Part shown: positions 20,671-31,579 of the stretch, in pieces
Numbering within the stretch: the first letter of the stretch is position 1
Layout of the letters: each line of letters opens with the position of its first letter
Source: Larix kaempferi
Taxonomy: Eukaryota > Streptophyta > Pinopsida > Pinales > Pinaceae
Assembly (NCBI GenBank): GCA_027924585.1
Contig: BSBM01000370.1
Coordinates: forward strand, 25,849,501 to 25,913,500
DNA: 64,000 nucleotides
Direction of reading: 5' to 3'
Made by a program: the position numbers and the translations under genes
The notes under the pieces: model-generated
Told to the model about the DNA's origin: nothing
The model's database searches: none
Seen by the model: only the letters and a program-made list of their open reading frames with translations

Positions 20671-21235
20671 TCAGGGGGAGTGTGATGAGACTGCAAACAA
20701 ATTCTCATCAGGAAAAGAATCCTCGACTAGTGAATTATCATCATTGTTAGTTAGTCGAGAAAGAAAAACAACAACAACATTTTCTTTTCCTGGTCTATCT
20801 ACAATAGTAATATCAAATTCTTGTAACAACAACAACCATCTAGTCACTCGAGCATTAGTAATAGGTTTATTCATTAAATATTTAATGGCTGAGTGATCAG
20901 TATGGACGGAAGTAGAATACCCCGCGATATAATGTCTGAACTTATTAATGGCATAAACAATAGCAAGGAATTCTTTTTTCTGTCACTGTGTAGTTTAGTT
21001 CAGCAGGGGCCAAATTTTTACTAACATAATAGATAGCATATGGACTATGGACTTCTTGCTGTCCCAACACTGCTCCAATAGCAATATACGAAGCATCAGA
21101 AGAAATGTGAAAAGGCAAGGCCCAATTAGGCCCTCTTAAAATAGGTGTTGTGGACAACCTTCTCTTTAGTTTTGCAAACACAGTCTGGCATGCATCTTTC
21201 CAATTAAATTGTGCATCCTTCATTAACGAAGTCAT
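20671..21235 (-). pseudogene. Athila-like RNase H, frameshifted
   Basis: The first part (20945-21235) includes FHISSDASYIAIGAVLGQ (the catalytic Asp in SDAS), then YVSKNLAPAELNYTVTEK before a frameshift at about 20975. The rest (20671-20874) has NKPITNARVTRWLLLLQEFD and IVDRPGKENVV, the usual end of RNase H. VFLSRL stands where DHLSRL is expected, a substitution at a normally conserved Asp-His. Confidence 0.86.
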
Positions 21236-22080
21236 AAAGGAGATGTTAATTTAGAAATATTTTCTATGAATCGTCTATAGTATCCAGCATCTCCAAGAAA
21301 ATTATGTACCTCTTTCTGCGTTCCAGGAGTAGGAATGTTTACAATTACCTTTATTTTAGCTGGGTCTACCTGGATTCCTATGATAGAGATAAAATTCCCA
21401 AGAACTATACCCTCACTCATCATCATGTGACATGTTTCAGTACTCAGGGATATTTGGGTCTGTTCACAGCGTTCTAATACTCTATCCAAATTTCTTAAGG
21501 CTTCGTCAAAACTACTACCATACAAAGTAAAATCATCCATAAAGATCTCCATGCAATCATTAACCATTTCGGAAAAGATTCCGATTACAACTCGCTGAAA
21601 TGTAGTTGGTGCATTACATAACCCAAAAGGAAGCACCCTATATGCAAATGTGCCCCAAGGACAAGTGAAAGTGGTTTTATCTTGATCTTCGAGGACGATC
21701 TGGATCTGATTATATCCGCTAAAACCATCTAGAAAGGAAAATAATATTTTTCCAGACAAGGTATCCAAAACCTGATCGATAAATGGTAGAGGGAGATGGT
21801 CTTTTTGTGTTGCCTTGTTCAATTCTCTATAGTCTACAGAAATTTGCCACTTCCCATTTTTCTTAGGTACGATCACCAGTGGGGAAACCCTCTCGCTGTC
21901 TAAAATAGGATAGATGAATCCCGCCTCCAAGAGTTTCAGAATCTCTTCTTTCACAATATATCTTAAGTTTGGGTTCATTCTGCGTTGTGGTTGGCATATT
22001 GGCCTGGAATCATTTTTGATATAAATGTGGTGAGTACACAGTCCTGAGGGAATACCTCTCATGTTGGTATACTCCCACAC
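21232..22080 (-). CDS. Athila-like reverse transcriptase
   Basis: 282 codons. Motifs in order: NDSRPICQPQRRMNPN (about 23), VSPLVIVPKKNGKW (65), VDYRELNKAT (82), FSFLDGFSGYNQI (114), LPFGLCNAPTTFQR (150) and the catalytic FMDD (180-183). The QPQRR-MNP start and VSP-VPKKNG words resemble Athila-type RT. It overlaps the neighbouring RNase H and protease readings by a few codons in other frames, the result of frameshifts, so the original single polyprotein is broken. Confidence 0.92.
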   Translation of the reverse strand: MWEYTNMRGIPSGLCTHHIYIKNDSRPICQPQRRMNPNLRYIVKEEILKLLEAGFIYPILDSERVSPLVIVPKKNGKWQISVDYRELNKATQKDHLPLPFIDQVLDTLSGKILFSFLDGFSGYNQIQIVLEDQDKTTFTCPWGTFAYRVLPFGLCNAPTTFQRVVIGIFSEMVNDCMEIFMDDFTLYGSSFDEALRNLDRVLERCEQTQISLSTETCHMMMSEGIVLGNFISIIGIQVDPAKIKVIVNIPTPGTQKEVHNFLGDAGYYRRFIENISKLTSPL

Positions 22081-23448
22081 AAAGGCCCCTTATGTTTTTT
22101 CAACAATGTAACCAGACGTTCTAGTTCATCGGGCGCAAGATTAAGATTAATATTCAAGGTTTTTCCAGGCTCGATTTCTATTGGAGTGCTTTTTAAGTTC
22201 TCAATTACTGGGACTGTTTCGGCATTACTAGCTAGGGTCTCTTCAATGAGTTCTTCTTGTTCCAGTTCACATAAGGTACTATCCAAGATTTGATATGCAT
22301 TTTTGGTGACATACATTAGCTCACTAATAAAACTGCTGATAGTGTCATCTTCAGTTTCATTTTTGAAAGTCAGGGCTCTCCCAATTGTTAGCAGTGGCTG
22401 AGTGTCTTCCTCTTCCTCCAAATCCATCCATAATGGAATTTCAACATTTGAGCTTGGTCGGGATGGAGGATGTAAGGTCAAGATTTTGATATCAGTTCCA
22501 CCGGAAATCATCATGGATCCTGATCTACAGCTGATAGACGCATCTGCTGTGGCTAACCATGGTCTCCCTAAGATTAATGGGTGTCCCCCCCAGTTGCGAT
22601 TTAGGCTGCAAAACAAGGAATCCTGTAGGGTATTCCCAAGAGTCAACAAAGACTACAAAGTCATCCAAGATTCCTTCAAGTGTGATCGTAGATCTATCAT
22701 CCAGTTCTAGTATGGTAGGGGTAGGCTTGAGATTAGTGAGTCCTAACTTCTTTATAGTCTCAATGGTCATAACGTTTATCACTGCACCTAAATGCACCAA
22801 AATGTTGGGGATCTGGGTATGCCCAATATATACTGTGACAGTGGGATTTCCTAGGTCATCATATTTGTCCAATGGAGCCTTTCCTAGCATTAGTTCATAC
22901 AACTTCCCCACTACATGAACTGTAGGAGGATCCTTGGGCTTCCTTCTTGGCTTTTTCACACACAGATCCCTAACCATTTTGGCATAGATAGGTACATCGT
23001 GTAGGGATCGCAATAGTGGAATATTAACATAAAGGTTATTCAATTCTCCTAGGAGATTGAAATGAGGTTGTTCCACTATCTTCTCTAAGGCCAAAGGTTC
23101 AGGATACGACGATTCTCTCGAAAATTGTGTAGGTTGAGTCTCGGTATGTGTTTCTGCAAGTGTTTCAACAGGTGTCTCAATAGGTGTTTCAACATCCTCA
23201 ATGATGGGGATTGATGTACTAAATGGATTCTCAAATCGTTGATTCATTCTCTCTTCAGTCACTAGGGATGGAACATCCTCAATGAAAATGGGTTCCACTA
23301 CCCTCCCTGATTGTAAGTGTAATTCATTGTAAGGGATAGGGGAAATGGAATAAGTTGGCATGTTGGCAGTTTCGAATTGTTGTATTGCTTTATTATTAGG
23401 ATTTGGGTTAGGTTGAGCAGGAAGCTGAGGTCGTAGTGGTGTATTCAT
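22059..23448 (-). pseudogene. Gag-PR linker and protease with the catalytic Asp replaced
   Basis: The 22525-23448 frame carries a Pro-rich N-terminus and then protease: ELMLGKAPLDKYDD, IPNILVHLGAVINVMT, TILELDDRST. The family has DLGA at the active site; here residue 219 is His (codon at 22792-22794), so catalysis should be lost. A frameshift at about 22530-22650 moves the remainder (HPLILGRPWLATADA, the conserved protease end) into the 22059-22649 frame, followed by an acidic linker to RT. Confidence 0.85.
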
Positions 23449-23796
23449 CGGTGTGGCGTTATTTTGGAGTTGCAGTTGTGGCTGTTGATACCGTGGATGA
23501 GGAGTTTGATTGTGAGGAAACTGATTTCCTGGATAAGGATTTCTCCAACCGGGAGACCAAGGAGCTTGTTGGTTTGAGTGTTGTTCCCATGGTGTCCAAG
23601 GAGTAGGATATTGAATTGTAGGTTGATTATGTCAATGTAATTGAGTATTAGGATAGGAATAGTGTGAAGGAAATTGACTATTCATATTATTCCAAGAATT
23701 GCAATATGAGGGATTTGGATTCATACCTGGAGCACGAGGTTTCCAAGGCTTCTTTTGAGAGATGAAGTAAGCTTGCTCCACATCTAAGGTGGATGC
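23449..23796 (-). pseudogene. Gag C-terminal Pro/Gln/Asn-rich tail
   Basis: After the stop at 23797 the minus strand continues in frame as a low-complexity tail (PWKPRAPGMNPNPSYC, SQFPSHYSYPN, WTPWEQHSNQQAPW, NPYPGNQFPHNQ) with one more stop (about 23628). Such tails link Athila NC to the protease ORF. Confidence 0.65.
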
Positions 23797-25191
23797 CTAA
23801 AGGAATGCCTTGAATTTTGGGAGTGAAGGGAATTCTGTAGTATTATGCTCCAAATCGCACAGGCCACATACTTCCACCTTATCAAGGGGGCACTCCCTCA
23901 ATGGGTGCTTCATCCTACATTTAGCACAAAATACACCTAGTGCCAGATCTTCTTCTGCTTTCCTCTGCTTTGCTCTCAAAATATCCAACTGGGAGGAAAT
24001 GGAACTCATCATGTTAGTTTTAAATTTTTCAAGAAGGTTACCTATCTCTTCCCGAGTAGCCCCTCCACTGGATGACTTCTGTGCCCTCATGAGGACATCT
24101 CGATCTCGGGTGTTGGTTCTAGAGGATCCCCTAGAGTATCTTCGATATAGGTCGATGATATGTTCAAAAGTTTCTTTTGATATATCCCCTTTTCCCAGTA
24201 AGTTAAGCATGTCCAGAAAGTCTTCTTTGATTCCACGTAGTAGAATAATTTTGAGGACATCCTTCCCAATATCAGTGTGACTGGATCTCTGCAAATTGTA
24301 TAAAAGTATTTCAACAAAGTCCTCCAAACTCTCCTCTTCTTTTTGGACCATCTTAAAAAATTCTTCCCTCCTATCCCTATTTCTTCAATAGTGTTGATAT
24401 TTAGAAAGGAATATTTGTTTCATTTGCTGCCGGGTGGTAATAGTCTCACGGCCCAAACTCATGAACCAACGTAGGGCATTTCCCTTCAGGGTGGCAGGAA
24501 ATAGTTTCAACTTCTGTGCACTAGAGGTATAATCATAGCTCTGATAGAGGATATCAAATTCGAAAAGAAATTCATCTGGATCTTCAGTGGACTTACCATG
24601 GAAATTCGGTAAAACCGAAGGTGAAATATTCTTCATGGGAGATTCCCTGGGTGTTTTTCGAATAGGAAATTCAAGTGTGACAACATTGTATCCATGCTGA
24701 TTATCCCCTATTTCCTCTTCATGGTCATTGGGGCGTTCTTGATGCTCTCCATGATCTGTATTATACATGTTTTCCTGGTTCTTTTGTTCTTCTTTCCTTC
24801 TTTCTTCCTCTTTTCTTCTTCTTTCTTCCTCCAGTTCTTGACGATAATCTAACCACTCCTCCTTAGTTAATCTATGTCCGTTGATTCAATAAATATCTTC
24901 TGGAATCCTTGCACCCGCAACACTTCCCTTATATTCAGGAGGTCTCTTCTCTGGAATGGGAGTTGAAGGTCCAGTTGTGTTCTCCATGATTGATGCTAAC
25001 GTTTCAAGGTTAGGGAGAATGGAGCTTCCTCTTCCTGAAGATGTCCGCGACATTCTGGTAACGGAGTCATCTTTAGCGATCAACTCATCAATAAATGTCG
25101 CTCTTCCTAAACCCTGGTTACTGCCATGACCTCTTCCACCTGCAGAATTAGTGTTTCTGGGGGGTTCCCAACCTTTTCTTCTCGTATTCAT
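23797..25191 (-). pseudogene. Athila-like Gag (capsid and zinc knuckles)
   Basis: Start ATG 25191 (MNTRRKGWEPPRNT), about 75 bp from the PBS. A stop at about 24889 and one at 24385 split it into three frames. The central part (24385-24768) has the Retrotrans_gag core LKLFPATLKGNALRWFMSL and MKQIFLSKY. The last part (23797-24351) has EESLEDFVEILLYNLQR, a coiled region and two Cys/His clusters, CAKCRMKHPLREC and CGLCDLEHNTTEF; the second lacks its last Cys. Gag forms the particle and packages RNA. Confidence 0.88.
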
Positions 25192-25264
25192 TCAAGCTTC
25201 AAATCATTCATAACTAATGAAATCAAATTAATCAACTACCATCTATGTCTACCAATTACCCTCC

Positions 25265-25282
25265 CCGACAGCAACGCCAAAA
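25265..25282 (-). promoter_or_regulatory. Primer-binding site, Asp-tRNA type
   Basis: The minus strand just inside the LTR reads TTTTGGCGTTGCTGTCGGGG. Athila-type elements use a PBS of the form TGGCGCCGTTGCCGGGGA; the match is partial (two bases short in the first half), which fits decay. It fixes the 5' end of the Athila-like element. Confidence 0.75.
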
Positions 25283-26258
25283 TGTTGGTCACTCTATATG
25301 CTCACCAATTACAGTTAACAAATAGAGTGCTCAATATAAATTGTCAACCCAGGAAAGTCTGGTTGTTTCAAAGGTAACTAAGCAAAGTATATGCATAAAC
25401 ACTTGAGTAGCTGACTAAATAAATAAAGACCATTCATCCTACTTAACTACTAAGCCAAACTCAACTCACTATGAAAACCAATCTTCAATTATCGATCTAA
25501 GAACTCAAAGGATTCCTACTTTCTCACAACATCAATCCTACAACAACTGATCTAAGAATGAATTAACTAGAACTGCTTTTGCAAGAAGTTAAATCCTAAA
25601 ATATCAGATTAAAAGTAATTCAAACCATGACCTATCTAATTCAACAAATTCTAAGAAAGATAAATATAATAATAAACAGGAGCTGAGCTTGGCTATGACA
25701 ACAATACTAATTAGCACACTTGCATAAGAAAGAAAAATACTCTACACAGTCGATTGTTCACACCACACTGTTGCAACAAACCAAAGGTAAATTATAATTA
25801 TGCAATTATCCAAGAACTATTGTTGCAGCAATCCGAGAATACTACCTACTATAATTCCACACCAAACCAAAATAAATTAAAACTAAAACATCTACTTAAT
25901 TTGGCAGTCTCTGTGAGAAGGTGGGCCCTGGCCTTCTAACATAGATGCCGTTAAAGGCTAATAAAATCTAATACATAGAAATATTGAGAATTTCTGCTCC
26001 TTTCATTAAAATGATAAAAATATAGTGTTACAGTATCCTTCTGCTACAATCTTTCTCTAAAAATGCTAACCCCCTAGCTCGATTGGCCTTTCTATACTTA
26101 TACAAAGATGAGATAGTTTAGATCCACTAATTTCGGGCAGCCATGAAGATCTACGATCTTCAGGCTGCCAAAATGAAACAAAAACAGTTACAGCCATTAT
26201 TACATTGAATGGGGTTTGTCCATAATCATGCACGTGCTTTTAATCCGAACTGTCAACA
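25283..26258 (-). repeat. 5' LTR of the Athila-like element
   Basis: The inner edge TGTTGGTCACTC is fixed by the PBS. The outer edge is placed at CTGTCAACA (26258) because this gives TGTTGAC...GACCAACA ends on the minus strand (976 bp), but no second LTR is present to confirm it. No coding capacity is seen inside. Confidence 0.6.
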
Positions 26259-26310
26259 GGACAACCAATCCCAACTGATGAGGAGGGAAGATGCTTGGAC
26301 TGTTTCGGCA
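26259..26310. other. Short flank between the Athila LTR and the next element
   Basis: 52 bp of non-coding sequence between the inferred Athila LTR end and the TGAAT target duplication of the element at 26316. It is either host DNA or, if the LTR edge is misplaced, LTR sequence. Confidence 0.5.
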
Positions 26311-26315
26311 TGAAT

Positions 26316-28388
26316 TGTAATATCCTTGGAAATATTTAACCAAGATATTAACTCAACTTCAGAAATTTTAATAAAATTTACTGGATAATTTCTTAACAAT
26401 CTTTTCAAACCGAGCAGGATGTTAGTGAGGGGGATGGAGACTGAATCTGAGGATGGTGGGATGAAATTTCAGTTCTGGAATTTGTATGGGGAAATGTGCA
26501 ACAGAAAATATTAATATCAGAGGGAGATTCCTAAGCACAAAGCACTGGGGCCATTTATGTTTCGGACAACAGCTACCGCTGAAGCCTACCGCAAAGCTTC
26601 CTGGGCGCACCAACATATGCGTACTAGACCGGGTGGGTAAAAAATAAGTTATGAAAGTAATAGAGGTTCAATGGATACAATGAGAAGCATTCAAAATGAT
26701 TTTGGAAGAGTAGGAGTGGTTTGGAAGTTTTATGCCCTGCTTGGATGACAGAGCTAGTCAAAATGCAATCTTTACAAACAGGGGTTGGATCCTCCCAAAT
26801 CCTTTAAATATGGACTGATATAGCTAATATGATGTGTTATTTACCTCCTACAACTTACATAAAGTAAATCTGACATTCAGAACAAATTTGACAGTCATTT
26901 TAGTGAAACTAGTCATTAAACAATGCCCAATGAGCTAGTCTTCTATTCTGAATTAAGTACTGACTTTATTTAAATGTAAAACTCTATTCTAAAAGATTAC
27001 AGTGCTATGATATAATTTAATTAGCAGCATCAGGTTGAAATTTTACTCACTGAACTGAGTTTGCACTCATTTAATAGCTCCTTCTTAATACAATGAATTA
27101 TGGGCTAGGAAACCCCCTCATAGAGACATAGAATGACTGGAAGAAGAGAAGTAATGACCCAATATCTGTTATGAAGGTGTAATATGATCTTCAACAGGTT
27201 TGAAATAGAGGATTTGGCTGCACACTGATTCTCTGGAAGAGTATGGAGAGCTATCCCCAGATCTTCTCTTCATTATGGGAAAAACACCTCCAAATCTAGC
27301 TGTGGTTGTGAGAATGAAGGAGAAGAAGAGAATGGATCAGTTCTGAGAATGATTTCTGATACTGGACATCACTGTTGGCTGAACATAAGGCTGAACCAAA
27401 CCTCCATCAGTTCTTGGGTGCATTCACTGGAGCATTCATCTTCAACTTGAAAAACTTCACCAAAACTAGCTAGAATTTCACTGAATGAGAGATCTTCTCT
27501 TGGAACTGACTGTATGACTTCATTGATGAACTGATCTGAATGTTATTGGCTGTAGAATCATGTTCTGGACCTGTATAACACTCATAAGAAACTCACATGG
27601 CCTTGGGGCACATCTCCCAAGCAAACTTGTTGAGGCACATCACTCAACTAGAGAGGCTCAAAGCTCTCAAACAAAAATTGCAAATGACAAAAGTTCTTGA
27701 ATGAAGTTGGAAACCTTCTTTAATAGAATTCCTGTTGACCTGTTGAGCAAGTTACTTAGCTTGGTGACCTGTGAGAATATGTCACCCATGAGTGGATATA
27801 CTTTCCTTGCTTTGCTTTGGCTTTCCTTCTTTTTTCCTCTTTTTCTGACTTTCCTTCTTTTCTGAAGTTTCCTGCTTTTCATACTTTCCTGCTTTATGGA
27901 TTTATGCTGCTTTTCCTGAAATATTCCTCTTTCTCATTTTTGGCAACATTTTTGGACTCTAGTGCTTACTTGACTTCTACTCCAAGTAATTCCTTGATTT
28001 TCTGAGTTTCATCACTTAGGCAAGTTTGGCTCACTTGCAAATTCGAATTTCCTGGCCAAGTCATCAACCACTTGGCACATTTATTAGCAATAATTATTTA
28101 AATGAAAATAATGCCACTCAGAAATAACTTAACTTAGCAATTAATTAATCCAGTAATTAATTAATTAATAAGGTGTAATGCCTCAAAATTTCCCCAATTA
28201 ATTAATAAATCACCTTAGCACTTGAATTGGGGTTAATAACTTCATGGGGGGCCCTCCTTATCCATTTAATTCCTCAAATTCACCCTTAGGAATCTTACTT
28301 CATCCATACATTAATTATTTAATTAATTCCTAGGTGACTTAGGCTAAAATCATCCCGATGGACCATAGGAAAATTTGGGAACATGACA
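26316..28388 (-). repeat. 3' LTR of the LARD-like element
   Basis: Runs TGTAATATCC to GGGAACATGACA on the plus strand. The PPT lies just right of it. It contains AT-rich text with ATTAATTAATT stretches near 28140-28210 and no supported gene; ORFs seen in it are short and differ between the two LTRs. Confidence 0.9.
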
Positions 28389-28401
28389 ATCCTCCCTTCC
28401 C
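28389..28401 (-). promoter_or_regulatory. Polypurine tract of the LARD-like element
   Basis: The minus strand reads GGGAAGGGAGGAT directly before the LTR start TGTCATG. It is preceded by CTTGAGGACAAGCAA, a word commonly seen close to the PPT of plant gypsy elements. Confidence 0.85.
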
Positions 28402-28523
28402 AAGATTGCTTGTCCTCAAGCAATGTCGAGATTCGACCAAGCTTCTGCTGCACCAACTCTGATTATCATTGTCCCCCATCCATTGAACAATCTGTAAATT
28501 ACTTGGGCCTTCAGGAAAAATGT

Positions 28524-31470
28524 CTATGTAAAACAAACTGTCCTGTAATTTATATCTGCCATTAGCCAACAAATGAATAGAATTTTAACCCCATTAGGAT
28601 AACTGAGTAGAATTCTTGGGTCCCATTGTTTCTCCTGCAAGGAGCAGAATTCTCCTATCATCTTTGGAAATCTATCAGTCAAGTGTATGCCAAGATCCCA
28701 AAGTATCAACTCCATTTTCCCCATCATAAGAATAATTTTAAAGAATATGTCATCAAACATGTGCCTTTTCATCCGGGGAATAACTGCTAGGGCATTGCTT
28801 CCAACCAAACCAAGTGGGGAGCAGAATGTCTCTTCCAGTGAAAACATCCAATGGCTCAAATCTCTGCCATTGGAGAAAAATTTCAAGCATCCTTCCCAGC
28901 ATGTGGATTCCCTCCACATTGGCCAACCTCTGCAAGTAAAATGTTCTGTTAATTTAACTTGGCAACTTGCCTGCTTAGCTGCCTTCCCTTGACCATAAGC
29001 ATACAAAAATTTGCAAGGAAGTTTCATGCTTGTCTGGTAATCTTTCACCCAATCCATATGTGGATGAGTGACCTCAAATGGCTGCAAAATATACTTTTGT
29101 TGCTTCTCACAATTCAAGACAATGTCAGTTATAATAAGAAATTTATTGCAGAAACAAGTGAACTTTTTACCTTCCAGATTTTCTTTTCTAGTGATACCTC
29201 TATCCATCCATTTGGTGGGTGAATCATAGATCCTGCTTGCTGATTCACATGAGCTGAAATCAGCCATCTCTGCTGCAATAAGATCTATATCCCATAGGAG
29301 CAGATCATGATCCACCTGTGGTACATGTGGCATCAACAAGAAAAACTTCTTCACCCACTGTTCATTCCCCATTTCTATTGTTGAATCCATGACATGAGGG
29401 GAAGGACTGTGAACCTTCTTTGTATGTCTGCAACCTTTAGTAATCAGAATTATGGCTGCAACTTCATCATTATTGGCTGGCCCAAATTGGGTGCTCTCAT
29501 CCCACTTTTCCATGGGAGAGTGGCTGTTTCCAAGGGATAGCTCAATTTCCCTTAGGAAATGATCAGGTGCTTGGTTTTCATCAAACTGTTCTGCACACTC
29601 CTCAAGCACATGTAAAGATAAATGATCCTCATGATCCACAATCTCATGAGGTTCCTCCTTATGATCATGAATGCTTTCACCCCAATGAAATTGACTGAAT
29701 TGTGTGTAGGAGGGTAGGGAGGATCTTTGCAACTTTTCATGAAGCAGCAACATCTTTGTCTTGGATTCTTGGAGGGCACTTTGAGTGCTTCTCAAAGAAT
29801 CTTGGGTGGCCATCAATTCATTATTGAGCTTATAGTTCTCTTTTTCATATTTGCAAATGCTTTCTTCATTATGCCATGATGCATCCCGCAACAATTCAAC
29901 AGGCTCAAACATGTAATCTTTATATGAAAGCAACTGTGAGAAATTACCTTTGATTGTGGACATTGCTTTCTGGATATTCTCCATGGCTGCGAAGAGATAT
30001 TGATCTTCCCTTAAAGTAGCTTCCCAACAAAACCTCGACACTGAAGAATGAGTGTCATGGAGAATTTTAAGGGCCTATTGGATCTTCTGTTCATCCATCT
30101 TCAATGACCTTGCAAGAAGATAGGGTTCTTGCAGATGTTCCTCCCCTTCATTTTCCATCACTGGGTTGATTTTATGCAATGCACTCGAAGTTTGGAAATC
30201 TGATCCATATATTGCTGCTGCAATATATTCATCTCTTAGGTCCTCAACAACATAATTTGGGCTGCAAATTAATAGCTCATTCCTCCTGGGTATACAGGAA
30301 AGCTCTTCTCTCAAAGTTCAAGCCTTCTCATTGCATTTCTTTTTGACATCATAATTCTGAACCTCATCACTAGGGAACTCAACCACTCTGAACTTTTTAC
30401 TAGAAGTGGCTGCCATATCAGATTGAAATAATGACACATAAAAATCAGAATTTAATAACTCACCAGGTGTCATGTTATCCTCCTTATGAGGTGGAGTGTT
30501 GGTGGTTTGGCCTTCCATCAATTTCTCATTTTTAGTTTCTGTTGTTTCCAGAACTTCTTCTTTCCCCATGGATATTGCGCCCACAACACCTTCATCAATG
30601 GGAATCTCCATGTCCCCCACATATATGTGAGAGTACACATATTTAGATGCTTCTTCACACTTAAAACATTCCTTAGTAGAATTTCTTCCGTCCATGTAGG
30701 CATCTTGCAAACACCCTTCTAGTGATTCAACTTGGTCACTACATTCACCCTTATCACCCAAGATATGGAACTCAACATCCAGGGAATCTCTTATGTAGTA
30801 ATTGTCTTTTGGTGTGGCTGCAACATCATCATGACACAATTTAGTACAAAAATCTGAAATTGGTCCATTCCTTTGCATCATGCTTCTCTCTTTGATGGGT
30901 GGGGTTATGGTGCCTTGTTCTACCATTGATTCTACTAGTTCACATCTAATTGATGTGTGGTCAGTTTCTACTTCCTTGTGAACCTTATGTGGTGTCTTTG
31001 GATCTGATTTATATGCTACTTTTAGATCTGATCCGAAATATGGTTCAACACCCCTAACAGTACCAATCTCATCCAAGATGATCTTGAAATCCTCATCATA
31101 GAATCTTGTAGTAGTTTCTTCTTCCATTTTGTCATCAATCTCATGATTGGGTTTTGGGTCCTGTTTCTCCTTGGTTGTCTTAGGATGAAGATTCTTGGAG
31201 GATCTTCTTGAAGAGGATCCAAAAATTCTTGTGAAGTCACATGCATCCAATAAAGCTTTCATATCTTTTATTATCTCTTCCATAGAAGGTTGACCTTTGA
31301 CTGTGGAACATGCAACTTTTTCCTGAATATGGCTATCAGAATAACCATAGTCTCTTCTTGGAAATTATCTTCCTCATACTATATGCAATATTCTTCATAT
31401 TGCTCATCATAATCTTCATGCTCTTCATAAAAATAATCTTCTTCTTCATGCAACTCAAACTCTAAATCTT
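28524..31470 (-). pseudogene. Long ORF of unknown function inside the LARD-like element
   Basis: Reading right to left: an acidic, Tyr-rich start (MEDLEFELHEEEDYFYEE at about 31474) with one stop and one shift, then a 321-codon frame (30318-31283), a short frame (30075-30314) and a 505-codon frame (28524-30041), separated by only a few stops. Together they would give about 950 residues. Visible features: a poly-acidic N-terminus; a charged middle; a predicted coiled coil at about 29750-29900 (ENYKLNNELMATQDSL, TQSALQESKTKMLLLHEKL); and a Trp/Cys-rich end (CRGWPMWREST). I recognise no domain, and none of the expected retroelement motifs is present. It may be a captured host sequence or a diverged structural protein. 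Confidence 0.6.
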
Positions 31471-31566
31471 CCATGAATGGAACTAATTCCACAACTGCAA
31501 CTTGAAGATAGTGCTGAGGTACCTTTCCACTGAGAGTTACTTTCCACAGGCTGAGCCAAGGAAAGT

Positions 31567-31578
31567 GCTCTGATACCA
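31567..31578 (-). promoter_or_regulatory. Primer-binding site, initiator Met-tRNA
   Basis: GCTCTGATACCA on the plus strand is the exact reverse complement of TGGTATCAGAGC. It is one base from the inner end of the right LTR (31580), so the right LTR is the 5' LTR and the element is on the minus strand. Confidence 0.95.
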
Positions 31579-31579
31579 C

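Noticed and set aside
27667-28005. Lys-rich short ORF in both LTRs of the LARD-like element (also 32931-33269)
   Set aside because: It is antisense to a T-rich stretch of LTR (CTTTCC-type repeats) and the composition explains it.
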